Positions 9,849 through 18,719 of a stretch of DNA of 19,218 nt are shown one piece after another (the first letter of the stretch is position 1; each line of letters starts with the position of its first letter). The notes under the pieces are model-generated. The model was given only the letters and a program-made list of their open reading frames with translations. It was not told the origin of the DNA and did no database searches. The translations under genes were made by a program, and so were the position numbers. Source of the stretch: Butyriboletus loyo (taxonomy: Eukaryota > Basidiomycota > Agaricomycetes > Boletales > Boletaceae). The stretch covers positions 1-19,218 of the forward strand of contig JBBPSI010000359.1 in the NCBI GenBank assembly GCA_038093515.1, read 5' to 3'.

Positions 9849-12800
9849 TCACCTGAATCCATGTGTCCCGTCTCCAGTACCTGAGCCACCACACATCCAC
9901 GCGGGAAACGCAATGGAACAGCTCATGCGAAGAACAGCCTTACCTGACTCTCGCTGATGTGAGCTACTGTGAGCCTCACAACATGAGCGTAATAAGAGTA
10001 CACGAACCGTGAGATGGACTACCTCGGCGGAGGGTTGAGACGGATCGTCCACTTGTTGTGGCTAATAGGAGAGGTGTCATAACGTAGCACATAGCAATCA
10101 GAAAAGACGCACACTGTGCTGGCCTGCTGCCTTGAGACCATCAGGACCTTGTCCGCTATGAGATGCGTTTTTATCCGGTTCGACGGGGTGAGCAGCCTTA
10201 TTAGACGATTTAGGTGGCTATAACGTATAATGAGTCGCTGGATATACACCTGGAGGAATAACAAACCTTTAGTTTTGGATATTTCGCGACTGTTCGCTAA
10301 AATGGCATGTTAAACGTGTCACATCTGATTGTGAAGAAAGAGCACTCACTCGCTTACGTTTACCTGCAGCCATCCATGAAGGACCCTTATTCGTGACGTC
10401 CACTCTTGCTGGCGACTGGGAAGGAGACTGATTATCAGCGGGCCGACGTGACTTCCGGGGAACTCGATCGGGGTTATGCGGGGCTGGGTCCTTATTACTC
10501 ATCCTTGTCCTCGTTCGTAGCCACTTTTTAAACCCTGGAAGGCGTTGAGATGACTCTGCAGTGTCGCAATGTTCCCCTGGACACGCCTCCGGAGGTTAGG
10601 TCACCGGTACAACATCCGACGACTGCGGTATGGTATGGGACGTACCACGTGACAGTGCCTCATCCTCGCGGGGATTGGCATAGGAGGCCGGGGATGGCGG
10701 CTTCAGCAGGTTCAACACGGGGGAAAGAAAGGAGTGTAGTGATCACCAACCTCATCATAATCAAACTGAGGGCCGGGCGTGCTCGACGGCACCTCGACCT
10801 ATGCAATCGTGAGAACTCGCTTCAAGAGGAAAAGAAAGAAACTGATACCTCGAGGTCGCCATCGCCATCTCTGCTGCGCGGCTCGGACTTGATTGGAGCG
10901 GATTTTCCGGGTTCCTGCCGGTGTGTGTGCAATGAGTGTGTCAGTGTCAGCGCAACTTATTTTAGTGGCGGAACAGCAAATTCCTACAGGATTCGAGTTA
11001 GCTAGAACGGGCTGAGGAGGGACATGTTTTTGAACGCCAATAGATGAAAGGAACCCTTCCATGTTTTCCCTGGCTTCCAAACCCGCACTGAACCTGACGA
11101 TTGGCAGGTCAAGATCTTCGGAAAGAATGATGTCTGTGCTGGAAAGGAATGACTCCTCTGGGGAACGGAGGCCGTGAGATGTAGGTATACACAACTTTCC
11201 CCCAAATATCGAGGTTGCCAAATGACACAGCGGATCCGATGGTGACGACCATGCGCCACAAAGGACACCTAGAACGTGCTCGGCCCATTCGACCGATTGA
11301 GTGAAGTCGTATTTCGGATCGGCTGACATGACTTCTGGTTCCGAGATGTATCGCAGCCAGTCAACGATAGTGAACTCTTGCCAGCCGAAGCCCATGAGAT
11401 CCGCAGGAGTGAAACTCGTGGCGATATCGAGGGGAATGAGGGATGCGGGATGCGGACCATCCAAGGGGATACGCGCTTTGATAGCCTCCGGACCGATAAA
11501 ATACTGTACTGAGGATAACGCAAGTATGGATCCATTTGCACTATGGAGCGTAATCGCGCCTAGCAGTTGAACAGTCTCGTGTGCCCAACCGTCCTCCCGA
11601 CTGGTCCACCACCGAAGGCAAGCAACTAGCTCTTCATGGGTAAGAGCATGTTTGCAGAGATCTTGTAGAGCGTCCTGAAACGTTATACGCGATATTTTGT
11701 GTTGGTCCGGTAATGCCTCAATAATACCTGGGCATTCTTGAATAACATACTGGGGGAGCATGGGTAGATACTTAAGGAACTTAGCAGAAGCTAGATCCCA
11801 TTCTTTTATTTCTGGCGCCAAGCGAACGCCGACGGACGAGAGAAGCCTGAGGGGTGCAGTGGAGCACCCATAGAATGCACCCTCTAGCAATCGTGCAACC
11901 ATTGCTGAAGGCGTGGAACGGTGAAAAGTGAAGAATTTCAAGATGTGAAGGAATCGCTGATGCAATTTGTCTTGCAACTCTGCCGATGGTTGGAAACCCG
12001 TCGGACCGTCGAACCCTGCTGCTTGTTCCCATGTGTCTCGCATCTTGGAGAGTTCCAGCTCATACACAGCACGAGATAAGGAACCCCCAATATATAGTAA
12101 TTCCCTATTCCAAACTAGAGCCGACAAAGTATCAGCCATATTTCCAAGTTTTGAGAAAGGAGTACTCACTAGCGAAGTTTCTGTCGCTAGGGGATCGTGA
12201 GCATTCAAGACGTCACTAAACTTGAAGGGAGATGGCCTACATTAAATCTATTGATTCACGCTCTACAGTAGGGATGAAATACGAGGCCATGTGGCCACCG
12301 ATTCCTGTCGTTTGTCCAGTGGCATGACCCTAGAAATCAAGGTCGGCAGAAGGTATAATACAACGATATGGGTACAAACAATGAATATACGTGCGCGCCG
12401 AGCCCTGGAAATAGGTCAGCCGAAGCATTCGTGGTTGAAATCGAGCTTCCTAACCCGTTCAAATCGGCACAGAGTCCTTGGAATATAGAGGCACGCACAC
12501 CCGGCTGGTTGTTTTGATCTGCAAGGATCCGATCGTATTCGTCTTTCCCAGTCTTCACGCACCTAGTCAATGGGTTTTCAAAAGGGAAAACAGCTGAAGG
12601 TACTCACATAAAGCAAACCATACGTGAGACGTGAAGGTGGCAGCTTCTTCGTAGACCGGAATAATTCTGCGGAAAGTTTCTCGTCCAACTCAACTTTCAC
12701 CGACGCAACGAACATAGTGAGATCGACATTTGTTCTGTGCAGCAGTGTAGGATGTCCAATGTGCGGTGGCGGTGTTGAAGTCCCCAGCTGAGGGTCCCTC

Positions 12801-14103
12801 CCGTTGCCTGACTCAGCAACATCTTGAGATGGTGATCTACTAGTCCCTGTGGCGTATACCGCGCGCACAACCTCAGCCTCGATCGTTATCGCTAGTTAAA
12901 TATAGATATAGTCATCCGCGCCCACACAACCCAAGCACAGACCAGGCTTACCATGACGTTGGACCTCTTCCATGATCATAATGCTGGCAGGGCTAGAACG
13001 CCTAAGTTCACCAGGAATGTCGACGACCTGAACGGCCCCCGAAAGTTTCTTGATGCGTCCGATGCAATGTTCATCAATAAACACCTTAACGTTACTTAAA
13101 TTGACCATGAACGTAATTGAGGATGCAAGGAATTGCATTAACTCCAATGCTGGTGGTATGGGACCCACTTCGCGCAGGGGCATCTCAAATGTCGTCCATG
13201 GAGTTGAACTCTCTCTTGAAGGGAGGTCGCCACGGCGAACACATAGCTAATGCCAAGATGAGAAAGTAGTTCTTTATGAACGATGATTTTGGATACCTGG
13301 TTCTTATTATCTTTCCAGTAATATTGCATTCCACGTCCTACTATGGTGTTTGTTCCATACAGACCCAAAAGAGGATGAGGTCATACCTCCAGAGGATACG
13401 AATGGACATTCCGTCACTGAAAATACGCTGTAAAAACCTGCGAAAGAATTGACACAACATTTGCAAAAAGGAACTTGAGGAAATATATTCTACCCACCGA
13501 CACCAAAGGCACGGACTTTATCAGGGCTAGGGTTTCCCTCAGCTGAGCGAGGGAAGGTGTTGAGGAAAGTGGGAAAGAAAATAATAATAATAATTAACAC
13601 ACCAATCTTTAGGAGTCGCATCCAATCTTGTTCTGTAAACGCATACCCATCGTTTCTGAAGGTCCATTGTGCAACCTTGAAAGAGATGTATTCAGCAAAA
13701 TGGGGTAAGTACGAGAGGACCAAGCGCCAATACATAAGTAGACTTCAGGTCAGGAAGTTCTGGTACAGCAATTTTTTCTTCCGTTCGGACTCTCCGATCT
13801 ATGTATCCCGCGGTCTCGAAGCGAATCTCAACATTGCGTGATTGAGCGTCGTCAGAGTTCTGAAGCAGTTCCCGAAATACTGGCAAAAAAGGCATTGAGA
13901 GAATAGGCGTACCAAGTATCAGGTAAAATTCTTACAGGTAAACTCGCCAGAGTAGCGTGCCAACACTTTATCGATCAGCGCACGCTGGTCGACCTCGACC
14001 AGTACATCTTGTCCAGTTTGCCACTGAAGGATCCCAAAATGATTCCGAGAATTAGAATGAAAGCGTATTCGGTCAGACACACCAATCCTTCACGGTCTTG
14101 CAT
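9849..14103 (-). CDS. sacsin/HSP90-like ATPase (DUF3684-type), 23-exon gene with a novel C-terminal tail
   Basis: My model joins exons 14083-14103, 13936-14023, 13734-13879, 13603-13675, 13498-13542, 13387-13437, 13297-13337, 12952-13246, 12608-12891, 12455-12552, 12380-12404, 12241-12329, 12170-12186, 10988-12114, 10849-10914, 10751-10798, 10646-10700, 10350-10576, 10267-10296, 10113-10217, 10023-10061, 9944-9953 and 9849-9880. All have GT-AG borders and agreeing phases, giving about 1,003 residues. Residues 1-155 hold the GHKL (Bergerat) ATPase fold: VDQRALIDKVLARYSGEF, N-box RELLQNSDDA (about 39-48), WTFRNDG (89-95), FGVGFYSVFSVTE (122-134). Further family motifs are STKKLPPSRL, FIGHATGQTTG, PTVERESIDL (about 407-416) and WNRELLYIGG (about 426). 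Homology continues to GVQKHV (about 784). Relatives run to about 1,600-1,700 residues. Here the second half is replaced by about 200 polar residues with GKRKRR (about 928-933), a likely nuclear signal. ATPase or chaperone-like function is inferred. The N-terminal 424 codons are very well supported; exons below 10987 are less certain. Confidence 0.8.
12170..12186 (-). other. 17-nt microexon of the ATPase gene
   Basis: The intron 12187-12240 (GTAGGC...CTAG) and the intron 12115-12169 (GTGAGT...CTAG) leave only 17 bases between them. They restore the family sequence ESIDL-IDRNFA-IWNREL across the joins (phase 2, then phase 1). Reading through instead inserts about 40 residues that relatives lack and conflicts with the upstream frame. 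A companion 25-nt exon lies at 12380-12404 (it supplies ARRARIFI before GHATGQTTG). Confidence 0.75.
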
Positions 14104-14424
14104 TCCGAGCAGTCAGGATGGTTGGTATCGTAGATGCCACAGGGCGCGTTTTGTACGTACTTGGGAAGTTACTTGGCAGTAGGTTATTCCCACAATCATG
14201 CCTGTGGTTAACTTTCACTGGTAGGACAATAAGTATCTTTATTTTTTCAAGGATCCAGACGCTTTGGTGGCCGTTACGGATGACAGTGAATAGATAAGAG
14301 ACAATTCGTCCGAAGAGTCATCGTTTTGGCTCTGTTTCCGTTTTCGATTTCACCTGTTGTCCAAGGAAAAACTGACGCTGAGGAACTGACACGAGAGGAC
14401 TGCCTCGAAGACTCCTCACTAGTA

Positions 14425-14558
14425 CAGTTGATATGCTCATAATGCATAGGGTCGTAATGCATAAACCCTACACTCAGGGTGACCCAAACCTTGACTAAAC
14501 CTAGTCTCGCTTAATGGTCATTAGGAACCGTTGTTATGCATTATGGGCATATCAACTG
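14425..14558. mobile_element. 134-bp MITE of the Tc1/mariner-pogo class
   Basis: Terminal inverted repeats of 24 bases (14425-14448 and 14535-14558) start CAGTTGATATG and differ at a single base. The element is flanked on both sides by TA (14423-14424 and 14559-14560), the target duplication expected of Tc1/mariner and pogo elements. The interior of about 86 bases has no coding capacity and contains a second copy of TAATGCATA at 14455-14463. It sits about 320 bases upstream of the ATPase gene start. The ends resemble the decayed TIR at 3498, so the pogo/Fot1-like family at 3.5-4.1 kb is the likely source of transposase. Confidence 0.8.
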
Positions 14559-14739
14559 TAGTATCGGAAACCTTATTCGCTGGTCTCACAGCCTCAGGAA
14601 CTTTAAAGTTAGTAACAAGTGCTCAAACCGACACAATTAATCATCGATTTCTCTTAGGTGCCGTGAACTGCAGGGCAAAAGGTGGGCAATCCTTCGTCAC
14701 CCGGTTTCAAATTACCAGCTTGTACTTCCGGCAAGGATG

Positions 14740-14955
14740 TCAGTGATTCGATGTTCGAGGCAGGTGTGTAGCAGGGTGTGTTGTCCAAATCCAAAGTATT
14801 CTGGTATACAGACCTTCTACTGCATCTACAAACGTAGCCGAGTCAAAAAGCTCGCAAAAAGTTCCGTCATCGATAAATCCACCAATCAGAGCCCTCAAAT
14901 GGGCCTTAAGAGAGTCGTCAAGCGAAAACGTTACTGTCTGCTTTGCAGATGCTGA
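14740..14955 (-). CDS. possible exon of unknown gene
   Basis: The frame has protein-like composition (KQTVTFSLDDSLKAHLRAL, then GGFIDDGTFCELFDSATFVD) and ends in TAA/TGA beyond 14740. There is no ATG. A possible acceptor CAAAGCAG lies just before KQTV/TVTF, so it could be an internal exon, and another - frame below it (SLTSLPEVQAGNLKPGDEGL) is also open to about 14640. I recognise no family. The interval 14104-14420 between the ATPase start and the MITE holds no gene I can see. Confidence 0.25.
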   Translation of the reverse strand, partial: SASAKQTVTFSLDDSLKAHLRALIGGFIDDGTFCELFDSATFVDAVEGLYTRILWIWTTHPATHLPRTSNH

Positions 14956-15029
14956 CAACTTCCAAGTCTTTTGTACCCCCCTTTAATTTGTCCTTTCGCA
15001 GAAGTGTGGTAATCATCACATAGTAGGTG

Positions 15030-16530
15030 TCCGAGCCGGGGATGTCGCCGTTGCTTTAAGCCGAATGCCTGTCGGATTATATGTTCTCATTCAACTTGGT
15101 AGCACCAAACGGAGAATCGAGAAGAAACCAGTAGCGTTGTTGTATGGGATACTCTATTTGATTCGCCGCCTCTCATGATTTCCAAGCCGTCCGAACCATT
15201 TGCCAAGGTCCAACTTTCTGTATGTGCATCATTTGAGTTTTCTCAGATGCTGGGAAAGGGAGAAATCCTTTGCACAGTAGAAATTCTAAGAGACCTACTT
15301 GACAACACTCGCTGTAAGCGTTGTATGTCATGCGCTAGTGATAAGTGCTAAAGACCAGCGAAGTAATCACTTTCTCTCCAACAGAGGGGATGTGTATTAC
15401 CCTGTTCTTCGTTCCTTATTACAGTGGAGCGACGGCGTCCCCATCAGCTAACCGCCGCTTTGGATCATGTTGATAACGTGAGCCGGATGATGATGTGCAA
15501 ATCCTATCCCCGACTGACTGCAGTTGACTGATTAGTTCGACTGGGAAGAGTCTTCCGCCCCCATTGATGATGCTCTCCTCCGTTTACCACAATAACCCAA
15601 GAAAAGAAAATGCTATGGACTCTGTCGTATATTCCAAGCATGCTCCGTCAATTTGTCCTCCTGCCTATCAAGGTTATGCTACTACGCTTTGCAACCTAGC
15701 CATGGCCCACTTCATCAACTGTCACATTAGAGCTCTCAGGTTCCGTGTGTGTGTATCTCGTATCATCGAGAAGTTCTCAAGTTGCGATGTGTTAGCCACC
15801 AAGATCGACCTGCGACGTTGTTGCCCCTAGCCCAAGTTCTTATCTATCATTATGGGAAGCATGGATATGAAGATTCCATTCGACACGAAGTCATGAAGCT
15901 CGCGTCAGAGGTCCAGGCTATTTACTCTTTGGACAGCCATGAATGTCGAGCTGCTGGTCTCGCACTGCAAACGTATGCACTCAACAGGGCCACAATCTCC
16001 GGTAGCTTGGGCGACATTGACAAGTTGACAGTGTGCCCGGATCTTCCCATGCTTCCAGGCGTTTGGTGAGTTTGTTGACATGGACAAGTTGATCGTCTTG
16101 CTGGAGGAAGCAATCCAACCCACGCCCGATGGCGACCCCCCTCGTTCGCTTACCTCAGTACGCTGTCCCTCGTGCGTTTTCAACAACCAGACGACCTACC
16201 GGACCTCGACAAGGCGATTTCGGCGCTTGAGGGGGGGCTGCAACGGTACGTCTGAGGGTCAGTTGGACCGGCTCGAGATGCTTAGGAGCCTGTGGGGGGC
16301 TTGTTTCGCGCGCGCCTCCGCAAAGTTGGGTGAGGTGGAGAATCTGGACAAGTCAATTTGGATGATGGGGGATGCGCTGCTCGGACATGCGGCAAGGTCA
16401 AAGGGCCTGACGAGTCTTGGAATTTCGTGGGCCATGCGATCCCAACACCGACAGCGGCAAGGCAAGTACAGACGCCGAGTGTGCCGCGAGGGGGCATATG
16501 CGTGGCGTTTGGGGCTTCGGAGCTTTTGAG
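15030..16530 (+). pseudogene. ruined C2-TPR gene
   Basis: The + strand starts with GLYVLIQLGSTKRRIEKK (about 15073-15130) and, after a frame change, KPSEPFAKVQLSVCASFEF and MLGKGEILCTVEILRDLLD. This is a C2-like beta-sandwich as found at the N-terminus of many Agaricomycete TPR proteins. A plausible intron (15314 to about 15386) leads to CSSFLITVERRRP. Next come LCNLAMAHFINC (about 15690), REVLKLRCVSHQDRPATLL (about 15775) and YEDSIRHEVMKLASEVQAIY. GDIDKL follows, then frame changes to DMDKLIVLLEEAIQPTPDGD, DLDKAISALEGGLQR and LGEVENLDKSIWMM. These fit the repeat DxDKAIxxxExAxxxTPDGHPxRxxxLxxLGxxxxxRFxxLG. At least four frame breaks and several in-frame stops disable it. No C-terminal CHAT protease domain, common in relatives, follows. 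Intact members are thought to be scaffold or recognition proteins. Confidence 0.75.
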
Positions 16531-17025
16531 GGCAGTCAACGTAAGTTTCCGTTCACCGCGTTCGTTTTGGTGGCTTTGAGATTAAGAACATGCACGATCG
16601 CTGTGCTCGTGGACGGCTGATTGATGGACACCAGTCCAGTTCCAGGCCCTTCACTACACGGTGTCTCGTGGTGCGGTCCTAAAGGCAGGGCTATGTGTTC
16701 AAAGTACAGCTCCCCGTGCGCACGTTTCCCACCATCCATACCCCGCCCCCCGTGTGGACGATTTCGACTATGTACCTATAAGTATGATGTACGTGATCGT
16801 GATTAGGCATTCTCCGAATCATAGTTTTATCTACAACCACCGGATGCCAGTACTCAGACATCAGCTACTCACTGGAGACGGCATCAGGTCCCGGCGCTTC
16901 GACACTGGCCATCGAACGCCAATCCTCAAGGCCCGACAGAGCACTCGGTATCGACGATTCATACTGCATCACAGGGATACGGGAACGCTCGCACGCGTTT
17001 GCGCATACGCACACGATCGGCTGGT

Positions 17026-17047
17026 AGCAGCAGCAGCAGCAGCAGCA
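17026..17047. repeat. (AGC)7 microsatellite
   Basis: Seven perfect AGC units followed by a partial unit. They would give poly-Ser, poly-Ala or poly-Gln on the + strand and poly-Cys, poly-Ala or poly-Leu on the other; no gene frame is supported here. Confidence 0.9.
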
Positions 17048-17126
17048 CCGCGTCATATCGTCGGTATGTATCAAGGCACAAAAAGAGCTTACGCGTGTCG
17101 ACGATAAAAGATACGGATCACGAGTC

Positions 17127-17349
17127 GCACGCATTCGTGCCTAGATACCAAACCCCGCATGCGTTCGTGCCAAACACGATGTCAAACGTTCGACCCGCAA
17201 CACCAGCTGTGGGGCATACCATACTTGTTCGTTTGTCACCCTATAGGGTTTCGATACTGTCGAACCTGAACCCACACGTCAATCTTTCGAGGCCCGAAAG
17301 AGTGCGATAATAATAATTTGCACGCGTTGTGCCTAGATACGAGATACCA
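17127..17349. repeat. three related copies of a short repeat
   Basis: Copy A at 17127-17150 (GCACGCATTCGTGCC then TAGATACCA) and copy C at 17320-17349 (GCACGCGTTGTGCC then TAGATACgagataCCA) share nearly all bases. C has a 6-base insertion and a missing base. A partial copy B lies at 17157-17171 (GCATGCGTTCGTGCC). The core GCACGCxTTCGTGC is itself nearly palindromic. Confidence 0.6.
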
Positions 17350-17365
17350 ATGTGCATGCACATTG
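17348..17365. repeat. 18-base perfect palindrome
   Basis: CAATGTGCATGCACATTG is its own reverse complement. It directly follows repeat copy C and precedes an (AC)n run. It could form a cruciform or bind a dimeric factor; no function is evident. Confidence 0.7.
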
Positions 17366-17804
17366 CACACACACACGTTCGGCCCGCGGCAACAATACAT
17401 ATCGTATCTATATCACCACAACTGCAACACGTTGCGTTACCATCTGACATTGAAGGAGTCCATTTCACTTCTATTATTTGATGCTGCCGCGGCCGTGCTT
17501 TCCAAACTCGGTGACGAAACCTCCCACCAAGTATCTCCCACCTACACACCGATGCGAAGACTCGATACATATATACGCTACGTACAAATCAGCCCCCCAA
17601 AATGCAAGTACTTTCACTCGAGTTTTCCTACGTGGGGTGACGAAACGTAATCATGGACGAAAGACTCTGAGTCGACCACTGACAGCGGGCCTCTGAAAGG
17701 TGGGGAGAAAACCCGGTAGTACGTCCTCCGAGTCCCCAAACCGCAAGAACAGAACATCGGTACGAGTCGTGCGACCTAGTCTAGCGACCGGGACCGGAGA
17801 CCGT

Positions 17805-18106
17805 CTAACGAGCTCGGGCGAACTGTCGATAACCTACTTCATATACCATTGCTCGTCTGAATAACACCAGTCCGAGCAACACGAACAAGAACAAGCCCGT
17901 CAGAGCCACCCACACGCCCTGGTAACGTCTGTACGTATTCCCCCGGGTCGAGTCATGATCAGGGAATGAAGCACAAGCGAAAGTGAAAGTGAAGAATCAC
18001 CTATCCCTGAGGCTTCCGAGCTCGATAACCTATTCATATTCATATTCGTATTCAAAGGCTCGACTTTTCGTGCGGTATCAAAGAGATGCTTCGTACGATC
18101 AAACAT
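17805..18106 (-). CDS. possible C-terminal part of a membrane protein gene
   Basis: On the - strand a frame open from about 17999 to TAG at 17805-17807 encodes WVALTGLFLFVLLGLVLF, a clear transmembrane helix, followed by RRAMVYEVGYRQFARAR and the stop. The positive residues after the helix suggest a cytosolic tail. Upstream, ATG at 18106 opens MFDRTKHLFDTARKVEPLNT and an Asn/Met/Ser-rich stretch up to a possible donor (GTGATTC at 18000). The phase of the join to the TM exon is not resolved; the acceptor CCAG near 17910 does not give a clean match. Family not recognised. Confidence 0.35.
18031..18054. repeat. four TATTCA hexamers
   Basis: Tandem TATTCA units, one with a G in place of the final A. 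On the - strand they give the Asn-Met-Asn-Met part of the possible exon starting at 18106. Confidence 0.8.
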
Positions 18107-18168
18107 CGCTCGATCATATCACAACTACAAGGGTAATCATTCTCGGGTTATATTATAGAGACTGGATG

Positions 18169-18184
18169 ATAATAATAATAATAA
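18169..18184. repeat. (ATA)5 microsatellite
   Basis: Five ATA units plus A. Similar ATA runs occur at 13581-13594 (inside intron 4 of the ATPase gene, between 13543 and 13602) and at 17307-17318. Confidence 0.9.
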
Positions 18185-18314
18185 AGAGAGAAAAAGTTCC
18201 GTCGGCATAAACACCCCCTGTTTCAGGTACCGGAGGCCGGGACATACCGAGCCCATCCATGTCAGCAGCCTCTCCGTTCCGACACTGCCACGTTACCGAG
18301 CCGCGACTGGTCGA

Positions 18315-18329
18315 CCCCCCCCCCCCCCC
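18315..18329. repeat. run of 15 C
   Basis: Uninterrupted C15 (G15 on the other strand), followed after TAG by a further C6 and an ACACAC run. It is prone to slippage, so the length is uncertain in any assembly. Confidence 0.9.
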
Positions 18330-18356
18330 ATAGCCCCCCACACACACATCAGCACA

Positions 18357-18716
18357 TCAATGCATCACGTTCGCGTGCGGGGTATACGATATACGTACGT
18401 CCATTTGGCAAGTCGAATCGATGGCTATATACCTGTACAAGAAAGACGGTGTGGCGCTGGCCCGGGTACTGGTTGGAACGTGATGCAGATGCATCATACG
18501 ATCGAGTGATCCATCATCCGTGATGCCCACTCGTCCAAGGTTTCGGACGATACCGATACCGACGGGGCTTTTTGGGTGTGATGGATGATGTTGGTCCATC
18601 AAGACACGCGCGGGCGGCAGCACGCCAGGCTCGTTTGCTTGAAACGACTCCTTTACTGACGCTTCCACCAGGTTGGGCCAGATGGACCGCCAACGTTCGT
18701 TCGGGATGCCGGTCAT
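18357..18716 (-). CDS. possible first exon, unknown protein
   Basis: An ATG at 18716 opens a 119-codon frame. Its first half has protein-like composition (MTGIPNERWRSIWPNLVEAS, then ESFQANEPGVLPPARVL); the rest is His/Pro-rich. It lies on the same strand as the transmembrane piece at 17805-18106, and another open piece between them (DGLGMSRPPVPETGGVYADG near 18200-18275) could be an intervening exon. No family recognised and the splice model is not secure. Confidence 0.25.
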   Translation of the reverse strand: MTGIPNERWRSIWPNLVEASVKESFQANEPGVLPPARVLMDQHHPSHPKSPVGIGIVRNLGRVGITDDGSLDRMMHLHHVPTSTRASATPSFLYRYIAIDSTCQMDVRISYTPHANVMH

Positions 18717-18719
18717 TCA

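Larger units (their letters stand above)
16540..17800. other. repeat-rich region without an assignable gene
   Basis: This contains an (AGC)7 run, a short dispersed repeat and an 18-base palindrome, listed separately. A + frame without stops from 16825 to 17310 is Ser/Thr/Arg-rich, has no ATG at its start and no motif; I do not consider it a gene. Confidence 0.4.

Noticed and set aside
10799..12208. A 469-codon frame on the - strand starting at ATG 12208 as a separate gene
   Set aside because: Its first about 30 codons are intron plus a 17-nt microexon read in the wrong frame, and its last about 60 codons run through introns. The conserved part is one exon (10988-12114) of the longer ATPase gene.
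16865..17134. Frame with a poly-Cys run on the - strand
   Set aside because: The cysteines come only from the AGC microsatellite; no cysteine-rich family pattern.
16825..17310. 162-codon stop-free frame on the + strand containing the AGC repeat
   Set aside because: No start codon at the proper place, composition driven by simple repeats, no recognisable domain.
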